Shown here one piece after another: positions 54,501 to 64,000 of a stretch of DNA of 64,000 bases. The notes under the pieces are model-generated. The model was not told the DNA's origin. It saw nothing but the letters and a program-made list of their open reading frames with translations, and searched no databases. The stretch spans positions 62,001-126,000 of the forward strand of contig NW_019775802.1 of NCBI RefSeq assembly GCF_001039355.2, in the 5' to 3' direction. This DNA is from Lingula anatina (taxonomy: Eukaryota > Brachiopoda > Lingulata > Lingulida > Lingulidae). The position numbers and the translations under genes are program-made. How positions within the stretch are numbered: position 1 is the stretch's first letter; each line of letters begins with the position of its first letter.

Positions 54501-56524
54501 ATGTTAGTAGCGGTATGAAAGCTGTTATACAGGATGGGCCATACGTAAATTTTAAACCAGTTCATAGAAAACACACCCAGTAATTCACAAGAGAGCCATT
54601 ACACCGCCCTGGCAAACTCACAGGTTATTTCATTTTCAGACCAAGTTATTTAAAGGTACCCTATCCGGGGTTTTTGCGCTAAGCCTTATTTTCCCAGACT
54701 AATAAAAACGGTAATTTATCTTGCTTACAAATCATTGCTCGACCCGTCTCTGCATCTGGACTGAATGCTTTGAAAAACTTTTAAGAAAATTGGTTTGGTT
54801 CTGCAGAGTATGATCATGAATTATTTTGGCCACAATGCGTTAAAACATTTCAAGAGGTGCTTTTATTTGAGGGGGTTTATAATTCTAATTTTGGAGATTT
54901 AAGAAGCTCCGACATTACTGAAGAAGATATAATTTTGACATAAAATATGATTTGGGGATATTGCCAAACGCGTACAGTTTGCCTTTGTTGAAAATGTGAA
55001 ATTCTTTATCCCCTCCAATGCTAATGTAAACACCATGATGATCTTTTCAGTTTGACATATTTTGACAATTTGTTAACACTTTTGCAATCTTTTCTTTTTT
55101 TAGGGCTTTTACGTATGTATTTCATAAAACAGTAATAAGTGTATTTTGTGTTTTTTCTAGACAATTCAACAGGTGTATTTTTATGCTCGAATGTTTTAGT
55201 ACATGTAAATATGGGCTATTTGCTGTGGTTTCTTTTTTCTTCTTTTTTTCTGCTAGGAGACCAATCGATGCAATCCTGACTTTGATTCTTATTTTTAACT
55301 TCAAACGGGCATATAAAGCAGTTTGATGACATTTGATGACGATGACGAAAATATCGCTTTTTTGTCCTCAATCTAATTATAAGCAAGATCTATAGTAATG
55401 TCAACGCTAAACACGCGATAAATTAATAAAAATAAATTTATGAAAGTTGGATAAATAACCCACGATTACCTCATCCTGAGGTCTCTATGGATTGATCTAA
55501 TTTGCACGGCACGTAGATATGGAAGGTTGCTGTGAAGAAGTTAAAATTGCGCCCTGTTCTTTAATTTTTCGAATGATTTAGTTTGTTCTGTATTTGTTGA
55601 TTAATATTTTAAAATACATTTATTTTATATAAAATCAATATCATCTCAACAATAAGATGAGTTTTTTTCTTGCTTTATATGCCCCTTTAAGTACAGGTGT
55701 GTAAACAAGGTGTATACTCTGGTATACAGATAACTCTGGTTATCCTGTAGCGTCGATAACTTGAATGTCATCTTTTCACGTGTATATGTACATATATAAA
55801 TATTATATAGGCAAATGAAAAGAGCACAAAGCACTGGATCCAGTATTGTAGTTAGCAATGGGCAAAGGTGTTAATATTTGCTTGCACAGTAGGTGAATGG
55901 TGGCGGCTTTGATGTGCAAGAATCTTTCTTTGACTTAAAACGCTTACTATTTAGATGTGTTCAGTATTGCGTTTATCATCAACATTGTTATAAAGGTGAA
56001 AACTCGAATGAACTCAACTCAATATTAATAATTTAGCATAAGCATTTTGGAGTTCATTGTGAATTGCATAGTACAGATAATTCACGTATCATGGTACAAT
56101 AACGTAAAATAAATTTAATCATTATATCCATAATAAAATATAATAATAGATAGAATATAATAATTAATAGAAATAAATATAAATTTTATGCAGCTCGTTT
56201 CTCATTCCTATACTTTTTCAGTGCGGCAAGTACATACTCCTTACGGCGAGACACGAAGGCCAAGGTGACCTATGACGGGGACGTGAACTGGATGACGCCT
56301 GCCATGTTAAAAAGCAGTTGTAGTATTGATGTGACTTACTTTCCATTTGATCATCAAAGTTGTCCCCTGCAATTCGCCTCCTGGGTGTATAATGGTTACC
56401 AAATTGACATTATGAATGCCAGTGCGGAGGGAGATACGTCAAATTACGTAGAAAATGGGGAATGGGAACTTTTAAGTAAGTGTACCGTCCCGAAATTTAA
56501 ATTTAACGTTAACCTTAGGCCTAT

Positions 56525-56563
<39 letters not shown>

Positions 56564-58006
56564 TTGATACCTCAAGGATGAAAGACGTAAAAATATTACA
56601 TACATAGAATCACACAAGTAATATTAACCCACATGAGCTGCATGAATCTTTGGTTTTTGTAAGTAGAAAAATTGATTAACTACTGTATATGTTTGTAAAA
56701 TATACATGTAAGTGCTTTCCAAAAGGTCCAAATATGATGTGAAAATCGTTACATTCCAGGTATACCGATCCAACGTGACGTCAAGGTCTATTCTTGTTGT
56801 CCCGAACCTTACCCTTCGGTAACCTTTCACATCCAAATCAAGAGGAAAGCTCTGTATTACTCCTATAATCTTATTCTCCCGGTCATTGTCATAACTGCGG
56901 TGACCATGCTGGGATTCTATCTGCCTCCAGAAAGTGGAGAGAAGGTGTCACTGGGGGTAACAGTATTGTTGGCAATGACAGTGTTTCTGTTAGTAATAGC
57001 CGAGAGCATGCCTCCCACCTCAGAGGTCGTGCCACTTGTGGGTAGGTATCTCTTTCTCTTTCTCTCCCTCTCTCTCTATCGCACGCACAGTCAAGTCTTT
57101 TAGGAAATTAAAAATCTAATATTGATAGGCCATTGCAAAAGATCAATTAGTTGGTAATAGAGCGGTGTTAATAATGCATTAGAAGAGTTATTAAACAATT
57201 GTCACACGTGTTCATTGCAGGGATGTTCTTTGGAGCCACAATATTTCTATTGGCCTCCTCGCTGGCAATGACTGTTATCGTTCTGAACATGCATTTCCGA
57301 GGTGTGCATCACAACAAAGTGCCGAGGTGGTTGCGCCATTTGACGCTGTTTCTGTCTAGGATCGTGTGTATGCACCATGCAGCGTTAAAAACCTTGCGGC
57401 TGAGCCATAACACGTTACAAATCAAGGTACTTCTTGAACATATGCATTTTTGCGTAGACATGCTGATTACTTCCCTTTTTTGGTGCTGATTTTGGGAAGC
57501 TATAAATATGTATAACTGTGTTTACGTAACTATAGCTTTATTACATCACTTTCGTTAAATATTTCAAAGGCGTCTTAGATAAGAAAACAATTCCGACCTA
57601 TTTTGTTATCTTTCTGTCCATTTGTAATTTCTCTAACGTTTATAGAGCATAAAGTAACTAAATTAATGAGTTTCTATCATTAGCAATTCTTTAATGAATC
57701 TAGGATGCGAACGTTGCCTCCAAAGACCATGCTGGCGCAGAAAACTTCATGTTGGTCAATTTCAATAAGGAAGCACATTCTGTGGAAACGACGGCTAATC
57801 AAAACCAGAAAAACATTTATTTGGATCGTAATGACACAGAAGATCAATGCGCACTGGCGTTCGCGCAAAGCACCAGAGAGGCTTTCAATGAACAATCAGA
57901 AATGGAATGGCGTATAGTTGCCATGGTCATAGATCGTGTGTTTTTGTTTCTGTTCTTGCTCATTACTGTTGCTGTTTATGTCACAATACTAACAAATCAC
58001 CCGTGA
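48505..58006 (+). CDS. Nicotinic acetylcholine receptor alpha-type subunit (alpha7-like), complete
   Basis: This is a pentameric cation channel subunit opened by acetylcholine. Eight exons (48505-48571, 49024-49166, 50118-50162, 52910-53019, 56222-56475, 56760-57041, 57221-57426, 57704-58006) join in frame to 1410 bases, 469 aa. Exons 3 and 4 have the classic nAChR sizes of 45 and 110 bases. Features are: signal peptide (1-~20); loop D Trp in NAWMRVKWWD; loop A Tyr in DIMLYN; Cys-loop Cys155-x13-Cys169; loop B Trp in FASWVYNG; Tyr217 and vicinal Cys219-Cys220 in [13 protein letters not shown], so an alpha subunit; four transmembrane helices. M2 ([19 protein letters not shown]) has Glu at -1' and at 20', predicting a cation-selective, calcium-permeable pore. 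The M3-M4 loop is ~110 residues. Invertebrates carry many such genes, so the exact orthologue is open. AATAAA is at 58569-58574. Confidence 0.95.
49024..49166 (+). CDS. nAChR exon 2
   Basis: Encodes [20 protein letters not shown] and [20 protein letters not shown], the N-terminal alpha helix and first beta strand of the ligand-binding domain. NVT is a potential N-glycosylation site. Confidence 0.92.
50118..50162 (+). CDS. nAChR exon 3 (45 bp)
   Basis: Encodes [15 protein letters not shown]. The 45-base size and phase 0 boundaries are conserved across animal nAChR genes. The Trp is the loop D aromatic. Confidence 0.93.
52910..53019 (+). CDS. nAChR exon 4 (110 bp)
   Basis: Encodes [20 protein letters not shown] and [11 protein letters not shown], including the loop A Tyr. 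The 110-base size is typical for the family. Confidence 0.93.
55211..55585. repeat. nAChR intron 4 segment repeated at the right window edge
   Basis: This matches 63626-64000 base for base except for about four substitutions, roughly 1% divergence. The repeat is collinear up to the window end. Confidence 0.95.
56222..56475 (+). CDS. nAChR exon 5 (Cys-loop)
   Basis: Encodes the loop E region, [15 protein letters not shown] (13 residues between the two Cys) and FASWVYNGY with the loop B Trp. It ends just before loop C. A (TTTA)n repeat follows at 56519-56564. Confidence 0.94.
56519..56564. repeat. (TTTA)n microsatellite in nAChR intron 5
   Basis: About eleven TTTA units lie 44 bases after the exon 5 donor. 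Confidence 0.95.
56760..57041 (+). CDS. nAChR exon 6 (loop C, M1, M2)
   Basis: Encodes the vicinal cysteines [21 protein letters not shown]1 ([20 protein letters not shown]) and M2. It ends at a GTAGGT donor in the M2-M3 loop. Confidence 0.95.
57221..57426 (+). CDS. nAChR exon 7 (M3 and start of cytoplasmic loop)
   Basis: Encodes [37 protein letters not shown] and the MA-helix side of the intracellular loop. Phase 0 at the GTACTT donor. Confidence 0.93.
57704..58006 (+). CDS. nAChR exon 8 (cytoplasmic loop end, M4, C-terminus)
   Basis: Encodes a polar loop, the amphipathic helix before M4 and M4 itself ([20 protein letters not shown]), ending TILTNHP then TGA. Confidence 0.92.
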   Translation, partial: DANVASKDHAGAENFMLVNFNKEAHSVETTANQNQKNIYLDRNDTEDQCALAFAQSTREAFNEQSEMEWRIVAMVIDRVFLFLFLLITVAVYVTILTNHP

Positions 58007-58901
58007 TAAAACTTGATGGCGCTTCGGAAAAAAAGGCCAATAGATATCGGCTTATACCCCGAAGAAAGAAGAAAACGTTACCGTTTGAAGACCAGTCAAG
58101 GTTGGGATAGACTTTGGTACCCGCAGGATAATGATAGAAATTCCGTTTGCAAACATTGCTTGATGTGTGGATAATAATTTCAAACATTAAAGATCCGCTT
58201 ATAGTTTCTTGCAAATATATATATAAAATATGGGGACCTCAATGTGAGACCCACTACATATTTATCGCTTGTGCAAGTGTTTTGTCATATTTGTCTTTCA
58301 ACAGATCCACTAAAAGTTAGGAATGAAAGAATTAGGCTGTATTTGAAAGGTGTATAACTGTTGCATGTATCGATTATTGTAGTAAATCGTGTAAACCTAC
58401 CATTACTAAATAACCCTTCGAAAATGTGGTTGCCTTTGTATAACAATGTTGGTACAATGTAGCAATAACATGAAAAAGGACCTCGCACTGTACATAGCAT
58501 GGCCATGTTAAAATAGACGTAATTCTCCGCTTGTAGTTTACTCGTATTGTTTAGAAGCCGTTGTTTAAAATAAATTCAGAAGAATATGAAGCATGTAAAT
58601 CTGCATGGTTATCTTTATTTCGTACCCCAAATGACAAAACATATACAGGAAGGCTATTCCCCACAGATTCAAAATTTCGATACGATGTCCATAAACGATT
58701 TATAACACTCCTACAGTTGATCATAAGAAATACACAACAAATACGGCAGATTATATAAGGTCAATTTTTGTAAAATTATCTCAGCAAAATATGGTCTATT
58801 GACTTGCTGTTTGATAACCAAGAAAGCCTCCACTGTCGATACCATTGTATCGGCAGTTTCCGTCTTCGAGGTCTTCAACCCATATCCTTGTTGTCTCGTG
58901 T
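58007..58901. terminator. Convergent 3' ends of the nAChR gene (+) and the chitin-binding gene (-)
   Basis: A plus-strand AATAAA at 58569-58574 and a minus-strand AATAAA at 58614-58619 lie 45 bases apart, each able to end one of the two convergent transcripts. If both are used the mRNAs would overlap by tens of bases. No other gene is seen in this interval. Confidence 0.5.
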
Positions 58902-59170
58902 CTAAGTCTCGGTCTCAGTCGATGTCATGGTATCGTCCAGGTCAGTCTCCGTCGACGATGTCATTGCATCGTCAGTCTCCGTCGTCGGTGTCTTCATTGT
59001 CGACAATTTGCTTGGTGTGGTTTTATGGACAGTATCGGTCAATGTGTCTCGGACACAGCACAGTCGCTTATCACCACCAGCACATTCATTCCCGGTTAAA
59101 AAATGGCCTCCTTCACAACCATACTCAACGTACCGACACTCGCCCTTATGCCCCAGTACGCACCAGCGGT
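58902..59170 (-). CDS. Chitin-binding gene exon 6 (cysteine domain 2 and acidic Thr-rich tail)
   Basis: Encodes WCVLGHKGECRYVEYGC, EGGHFLTGNECAGGDKRLCC and then an extended Thr/Ser/Asp tail ending TSTETET before TAG. Confidence 0.87.
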
Positions 59171-61452
59171 CTAAAAAGATAATGGAAAAACCTTATAATA
59201 GAAGTGACAGGCATGCATACAGAGAGGCTTAACTATTTTCATATAAAGAAGTGATCAATTTAATGGATGTAAGACCTAATGGACTAAAATTTTACTGAGA
59301 GGTTTATTTTGATAAAATTTTAATGCTTTCTTACCGTAGTTTGGATCATTTTGCAATGTAATGCTGTCCACACAGCACATACAGGTAGCATGACCCTCAC
59401 AGCCCCAGCGAATAAACAAACCAAGGCCGCTATCATGTTCACAGCCCTCCTGGACATCTCGGCAAAGCCCTCCGGCCATGGCACATAAAGTTTCTGAAAA
59501 TATCACGGAACCAATTAAAAAAAAGTATGGCGGAAAATACACTCACATCTGTTGAAAAATCAAGATATCTCAACTCTTAAAAGGGACACGATGTTTGTAA
59601 GATGTACTCATCATTCTGGTAAGATGAAGAAAAAATATGCAAAATTTTAATTTTTCAAAATAAAGTAATGGCAAGTGAAGGAATCATTGAACGTGTACCG
59701 TTATCTCTGCATACGAGGGGAGAAGGCGTTGTTGTCTCGGCTTGTTCCGTGGCTGAAAAATAAATTAGGCATTAAACGTCATATCGTAGGTCTACAGTAT
59801 TAAAATGCAAATTCATTGTACAGTTCTCTTTCGTTGAATTTTCATATTTTGGCATTTACATGTGTAAACTGGCAGCATTCGAATAATATTACTGCATGAA
59901 CTAGAGGAAACGGGTTACGTACAGAGGCACCCGCAGACATTTGAAAATTATACGCACAGTTCCTGTCCAGAGATACTCAAAATGAAAAAAAAAAAAAAAA
60001 AAGATAGAAAGAAAGAAAAAATTAAAACTAAGTAAAATTCGAATTTTTGCACCAGAAAGTTGAGATTTATAGCCGTTTTCACCTCTAATAGTAATGAAGA
60101 TCTGGACAGGACAGATTCAAAGTAACAGTTCTACTACATGCAGTTTTATTTAACATGAAAGAAGAGCTCCTACAGTGATGTCGCAGACTGGTGATAGGGA
60201 CTTGAAGAGGAAAGGCATTGGATAAAAAGACTGATGATACAGAGAAACCTGGTTCCCGACATAATAATATGTTAATTCTAGGACCCGGTAAGCAATCACT
60301 GGGTCTTAGGTTAATTTCATCATTATGGTTATGACTCAGTGTTCTGATGTGTACCCAGTTTCAAGCCCAAGTTTTCTCACTAATATTTCTACGTGAAATT
60401 TTGAAAGAAACCTGCAAAGAAATTAATATTTTTTGGGGAAAAGTTGCACGTAAAGTGTATCCGTGCGTACGCCTGTGAATACATATATATTTGTTGCATA
60501 GACCTACTTGACTTTGTCCTCGAGGCAGCAGTGGTCTTTTTCTGGCGTCTAGTTGTCTTGGGGATGCATTCATATTGCCAGGGGAATACACAACTTTTTG
60601 ACCGCGGCTCGTACACCAGACCTTTCTGACACTTAAAACTGAACGCCGTTCCATACGAGCAAATGATGTACCTGATAATCATAGTGGGTATATTATATTA
60701 GCGGGTATGAAAGTATTTTACTTCGTCTTTTTTCTTTCTTTATCTAACTAAGTGGCTTACAACAAATGAAATATATAATCATGAATGCTAGTTTATTTCC
60801 TGAAAATACACACGGTACATGTATATCCAAAAGAAAAACTATTTTGAAAGGAACGCAAAACGCTAATGCATGTACACAATTAATGTTGATGACGTAAATG
60901 CAGTAGACATGTTGGCAAATTAAATATTTAAAGCCAAAATAACTTAGCTATTTAGGCTTACCTGTTACAGGTCCCGGGGTGCGGGACGCTATGGCCGGAT
61001 CTGAAAGTCGGTTGTCTTCTAGGGCACTGATACACATCCTTGGACACTGCCTGAGGAGCTCCAAAATCAACTGCAAATAAATAAATAAATAAATAAAAAT
61101 AAAAAACAAAAAGATTATTATAATAAAATAAGAAATAATATATTCTACTAACTCTTGCCTCTTTTTTAAACGTCAAAATTACTCTTTATGAATAGAGAAT
61201 GAGATATACACTATTCCACCTCAATCGTCACTGTGCCATTTAAAAAATCCTTATTCGACTTTTAAAAAAGACATCTGAACACATTCACTGGACTTATCCT
61301 TATGGAGTCCTTAGCACAAACGTAGCCTAAAGGAGCCCTACTAAAGTAGTATTTCAAAGTCATGGTCAGCAAGACCCTTCATGCCAACCGTGCTTACCTG
61401 TGAAAAAAATGAACATCAGTCCAACAAAGACCTTCTTCACAGTCGTAGCCAT
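58902..61452 (-). CDS. Secreted chitin-binding protein with two tandem cysteine-rich domains
   Basis: Six exons (61398-61452, 60962-61070, 60508-60671, 59699-59752, 59335-59493, 58902-59170) join in frame to 810 bases, 269 aa. Order: signal peptide (MATTVKKVFVGLMFIFFTG); a peritrophin-A/ChtBD2 domain (~31-85) with six Cys around CP...HPGTCNRYIICSYG...FKCQKGLVYEP...CVFPWQYEC; a Lys/Thr-rich linker; cysteine domain 1 (exons 4-5, eight Cys ending CMCCV); cysteine domain 2 (exon 6, C-x7-C-x6-C-x10-C-x7-CC, ending CCV); and an acidic Thr/Ser-rich tail with repeated TETD. Each cysteine domain is carried mainly by one phase-1 exon, suggesting exon duplication. The spacing recalls beta-defensin-like folds, but I cannot assign a family. 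A role in chitin-containing matrix, mucus or immunity is inferred. Confidence 0.88.
59335..59493 (-). CDS. Chitin-binding gene exon 5 (cysteine domain 1)
   Basis: Encodes ETLCAMAGGLCRDVQEGCEH then GLGLFIRWGCEGHATCMCCV. It is 159 bases, phase 1 on both sides. Confidence 0.87.
59699..59752 (-). CDS. Chitin-binding gene exon 4 (Thr-rich linker)
   Basis: A 54-base exon encoding TTEQAETTTPSPLVCRDN. It is supported by phase agreement on both sides and a TTTTTCAG acceptor. It supplies the first Cys of domain 1. Confidence 0.75.
60508..60671 (-). CDS. Chitin-binding gene exon 3 (second half of ChtBD2 and linker)
   Basis: Encodes RYIICSYGTAFSFKCQKGLV and YEPRSKSCVFPWQYEC, completing the six-Cys chitin-binding fold with its conserved aromatic residues, then a basic Thr-rich linker. 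Donor GTAGGT. Confidence 0.88.
60962..61070 (-). CDS. Chitin-binding gene exon 2 (first half of ChtBD2)
   Basis: Encodes SKDVYQCPRRQPTFRSGHSV and PHPGTCN, the first two Cys of the peritrophin-A pattern. A (TAAA)n tract sits in the intron at 61076-61099. Confidence 0.87.
61398..61452 (-). CDS. Chitin-binding gene exon 1 (signal peptide)
   Basis: ATG at 61452 gives MATTVKKVFVGLMFIFFT, a basic start and hydrophobic core. Phase-1 end at GTAAGC. Confidence 0.85.
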
Positions 61453-62791
61453 ACTTAGAAAATTGCAGAAGACTTCGGTGAAATGGGCAGATTAACGTCT
61501 GTTACTTCGTATTTTTTACCATGTAGGCCTATCAGCACCGTGTTTTTAATAGAGTGAGGGAAACTTAACACTTGGGTACATTAGCTTGGATTATTTTTAG
61601 GATAATGTCATTTTGCGACAGTCTGAATCCATCTATAAACACTTAGTATATATTTAGTTACTATGTTTGCGGCTAGACCTACCTGACAAACTCATAGGTC
61701 CTGAATCAAAACTGCCATTAAACAACAATAATGTGTTTCACTATGCAAGTGCCCACGCCTAAAAGAAAGGAAACAATTAGATAAATAAATGAAATAAAGA
61801 AATATAACGCAAATATATTTAGTAAATGAATAAATAAATTCTATTTTGATATAATTTAGAAAAATGCTGATGCAACCACTTCTTTAAAACGGATTTGGTC
61901 GTCTTTTTTGCTACTTTTGGTTAATTTAACGTTATTCAAAAGGTATCGAAGTACTTTGTTTTAAATATTACCAGTCTCTAAGCGTGAACTCGAAACCAGA
62001 TGCCTCATGTTTTATATAATTAAGAAAAACTAGATATTTAAGTCATGGCCCATCTAAAGATGCTATTACACTGGACTTGCCAAATAATTTTGCCCAGTCG
62101 AAATTTGAGAAAAAAAACTTTTGATAAGCTTTTGATATTTTAATTTTTTTCTCGGCTTTAGTCTTTTTGGAAGATCAGGTATGCATAGTTTTGCTGCTTG
62201 TCCCTCTTACGTGCACGCGTTCTTCAGCAGCAAAAACCACATCCCATCCATATTATAAGCTGTTTGGCTCTTTTTTCGCAACCGCACAAGAAAATTTGTT
62301 TCCCTCTACATTATACGCATTGATCTTTTTTTTTTCATTCTTCTCTTTTTGACCAGAAAATACCTATATAGGTAGACATATTACGTGAATACCTTGCTTC
62401 ACTGTGAAAAACGTAGGGTACGAAAAAATGTTGTTATTTATTACCACTGAACTACATGTATAGGCCCCCTATACAGTAGATAAAACCACTGATATAAAAC
62501 CTTGAGTAAACCAAGAAGTTATAAAGTTATAACTTCTTGAGTAAACGAAATGGCCTACTACCGAATGACGTTATCAGCAGGCAAAATTAAAACACTTTTA
62601 CTTGTAAAAAATAATAGGCCTACTCCCTTTTTCTTAAGAAAAAAATGATTTGGCTTAGTTAGTGGTCAGATAAAGAATTCTTATATTTAATTTTTTAAAA
62701 ACATAGCCCAAGTTTCTGTTGTGTATCGTGGGTGAACCAAACACCGTGTATTATATGTCGTAGTTCCTGTTGGAAAAATCACAGCTCTTTA
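61453..62791. other. Region upstream of both the chitin-binding and LIM genes
   Basis: The two genes are divergent, so this ~1.3 kb should hold both promoters. I see no clear TATA box or other motif. It contains (ATAA)n-like and poly-T tracts only. Confidence 0.4.
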
Positions 62792-63024
62792 ATGTTTGGA
62801 GGAAGAACTTGCATTTGCAATCACGCTTCCGCCATGTCAACAGAGTCAGGTGGGTGTGCGTCTAAAATCCTAATTAAGAAATAGATCCATCACATGGATG
62901 ATTTTGAATTTGTGTTTTCTTTTTCAGATGATGATGACGCAACATGCGTTATGTGCTATGGAAAAATCCACGAAGAGCGTTTCTTGCAGGCCTTGGGCGG
63001 TACTTGGCACTCCGGCTGCTTTCG
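62792..63024 (+). CDS. LIM-domain protein, first two exons, probably LIM kinase
   Basis: Exon 1 (62792-62849) encodes MFGGRTCICNHASAMSTES and ends in phase 1 at GTGGGT. Exon 2 (62928-63024) continues DDDDATCVMCYGKIHEERFL then QALGGTWHSGCF with C-x2-C-x17-H-x2-C, the first zinc module of a LIM domain. The LQAL...WH..CFR run resembles the first LIM domain of LIM kinases, which phosphorylate cofilin. An alternative start is the ATG at 62834. The next exon is not found before the N at 63624, after which unrelated sequence follows, so the gene is truncated by the assembly. Confidence 0.7.
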
Positions 63025-63625
63025 GTACGTTGTGCTGGAGGAAGTAGTTTATTCACGGAATTCGGAATTATTTATTTTCATTGTATTTTATATATAAAAT
63101 TGTTTTTCCATTTAGTTTGATCTTTTAATTTTTTCTTTGAAATGGGACACGGACGGTACGAAAATAACCAATAAATCAATTATAATAGATCAATAAATTA
63201 ATTATAACTTCCTTGTATATCATATGGATATCATAAACATGTTATTTGAGCAGATACGTGAGAGTTTGTGCACAAAAGATCTTTTCTGTGATAATTGAAT
63301 GCATTGCTGTAGGTTGTGCTGTAAAATGTCGGTATTCAAACCCAACCGTAGTGATGCATTTTATTGTTTTTCATTTGGGCTCTTTTTGCCACTGCTCCTG
63401 ACCTCACCAGCTATTCCCTTATTTTAAAGAGTTTAAGCAGACATTCCTTGAGAGGTAGAGCATTCTTATGAAAGAAATTTGAAAAAATTGGAGAACAATA
63501 ATTAAAACATCAGTGTGTCACTGTAGGTATAGATTCCATTACATTAAAGATTTATGGCAGACAGTAAAGTAAGATGTGTGGTGACAACCCATATTGCAGC
63601 AGATGTGACACATAAGCTTAACANA

Positions 63626-64000
63626 ATGGGCTATTTGCTGTGGTTTCTTTTTTCTTCTTTTTTTCTGCTAGGAGACCAATCGATGCAATCCTGACTTTGA
63701 TTCTTATTTTTAACTTCAAACGGGCATATAAAGCAGTTTGATGACATTTGATGACGATGACGAAAATATCGCTTTTTTATCCTCAATCTAATTATAAGCA
63801 AGATCTATAGTAATGTCAACGCTAAACACGCGCTAAATTAATAAAAATAAATTTATGAAAGTTGAATAAATAACCCACGATTATCTCATCCTGAGGTCTC
63901 TATGGATTGATCTAATTTGCACGGCACGTAGATATGGAAGGTTGCTGTGAAGAAGTTAAAATTGCGCCCTGTTCTTTAATTTTTCGAATGATTTAGTTTG
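63626..64000. repeat. Second copy of nAChR intron 4 sequence after an N join
   Basis: Begins two bases after the N at 63624 and matches 55211-55585 to the last base of the window. It implies that a second, ~1% diverged version of the receptor region follows on this scaffold. Confidence 0.95.

Noticed and set aside
58799-59232. Three overlapping plus-strand frames rich in Ser/Arg
   Set aside because: They are antisense to the Thr/Ser/Asp-rich last exon of the chitin-binding gene.

Overview
The window is AT-rich animal nuclear DNA. Coding sequence lies in short exons with GT-AG splice sites, separated by introns of 0.1-5 kb, with simple repeats and degenerate transposons between. The gene set is a Src-family kinase, metazoan MESH1/HDDC3, an alpha-type nicotinic receptor with vicinal cysteines, a secreted chitin-binding protein and a LIM-domain protein. 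This fits a marine invertebrate, perhaps a lophotrochozoan such as a mollusc. That is inference; no lineage-defining marker was seen.

Layout. 1-10407 (minus): the 5' part of a second Src-family kinase (SFK2). Its SH3 exon is cut by the window edge and its SH4/unique exon occurs twice inside a ~5 kb duplication. 12729-28569 (minus): a complete Src-family kinase (SFK1) of ten coding exons, with TWO in-frame alternative last exons encoding different ends of the kinase C-lobe and different tails. A piggyBac-like remnant lies in its first intron and a 2.1 kb identical repeat duplicates its second SH3 exon. 34087-36242 (plus): a complete four-exon HDDC3/MESH1 gene, followed at 37680-38991 by a second copy lacking exon 1. 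41382-42768 (minus): a mucin-like single-pass membrane protein. 48505-58006 (plus): a complete eight-exon alpha7-type nicotinic acetylcholine receptor subunit with a TATA box. 58902-61452 (minus): a six-exon secreted protein with one chitin-binding type-2 domain and two tandem cysteine-rich domains. 62792-63024 (plus): the first two exons of a LIM protein, probably LIM kinase.

Assembly. There are five single N bases (5448, 20243, 24666, 37263, 63624). Four are associated with long near-identical duplicate segments and the fifth (24666) with a ~57 bp overlap. The best explanation is contigs or haplotypes joined without merging. Two of the duplicate pairs differ by clean transposon insertions with target-site duplications and empty sites in the partner copy, as expected for divergent alleles. 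After 63624 the sequence returns to an intron of the nicotinic receptor gene, so the LIM gene is broken there.

Functionally the genes are independent: membrane-proximal tyrosine kinase signalling, (p)ppGpp/NADPH hydrolysis, cholinergic ion conduction, and secreted or surface glycoproteins. SFK1 and HDDC3 are divergent; the receptor and the chitin-binding gene are convergent with probably overlapping 3' ends.
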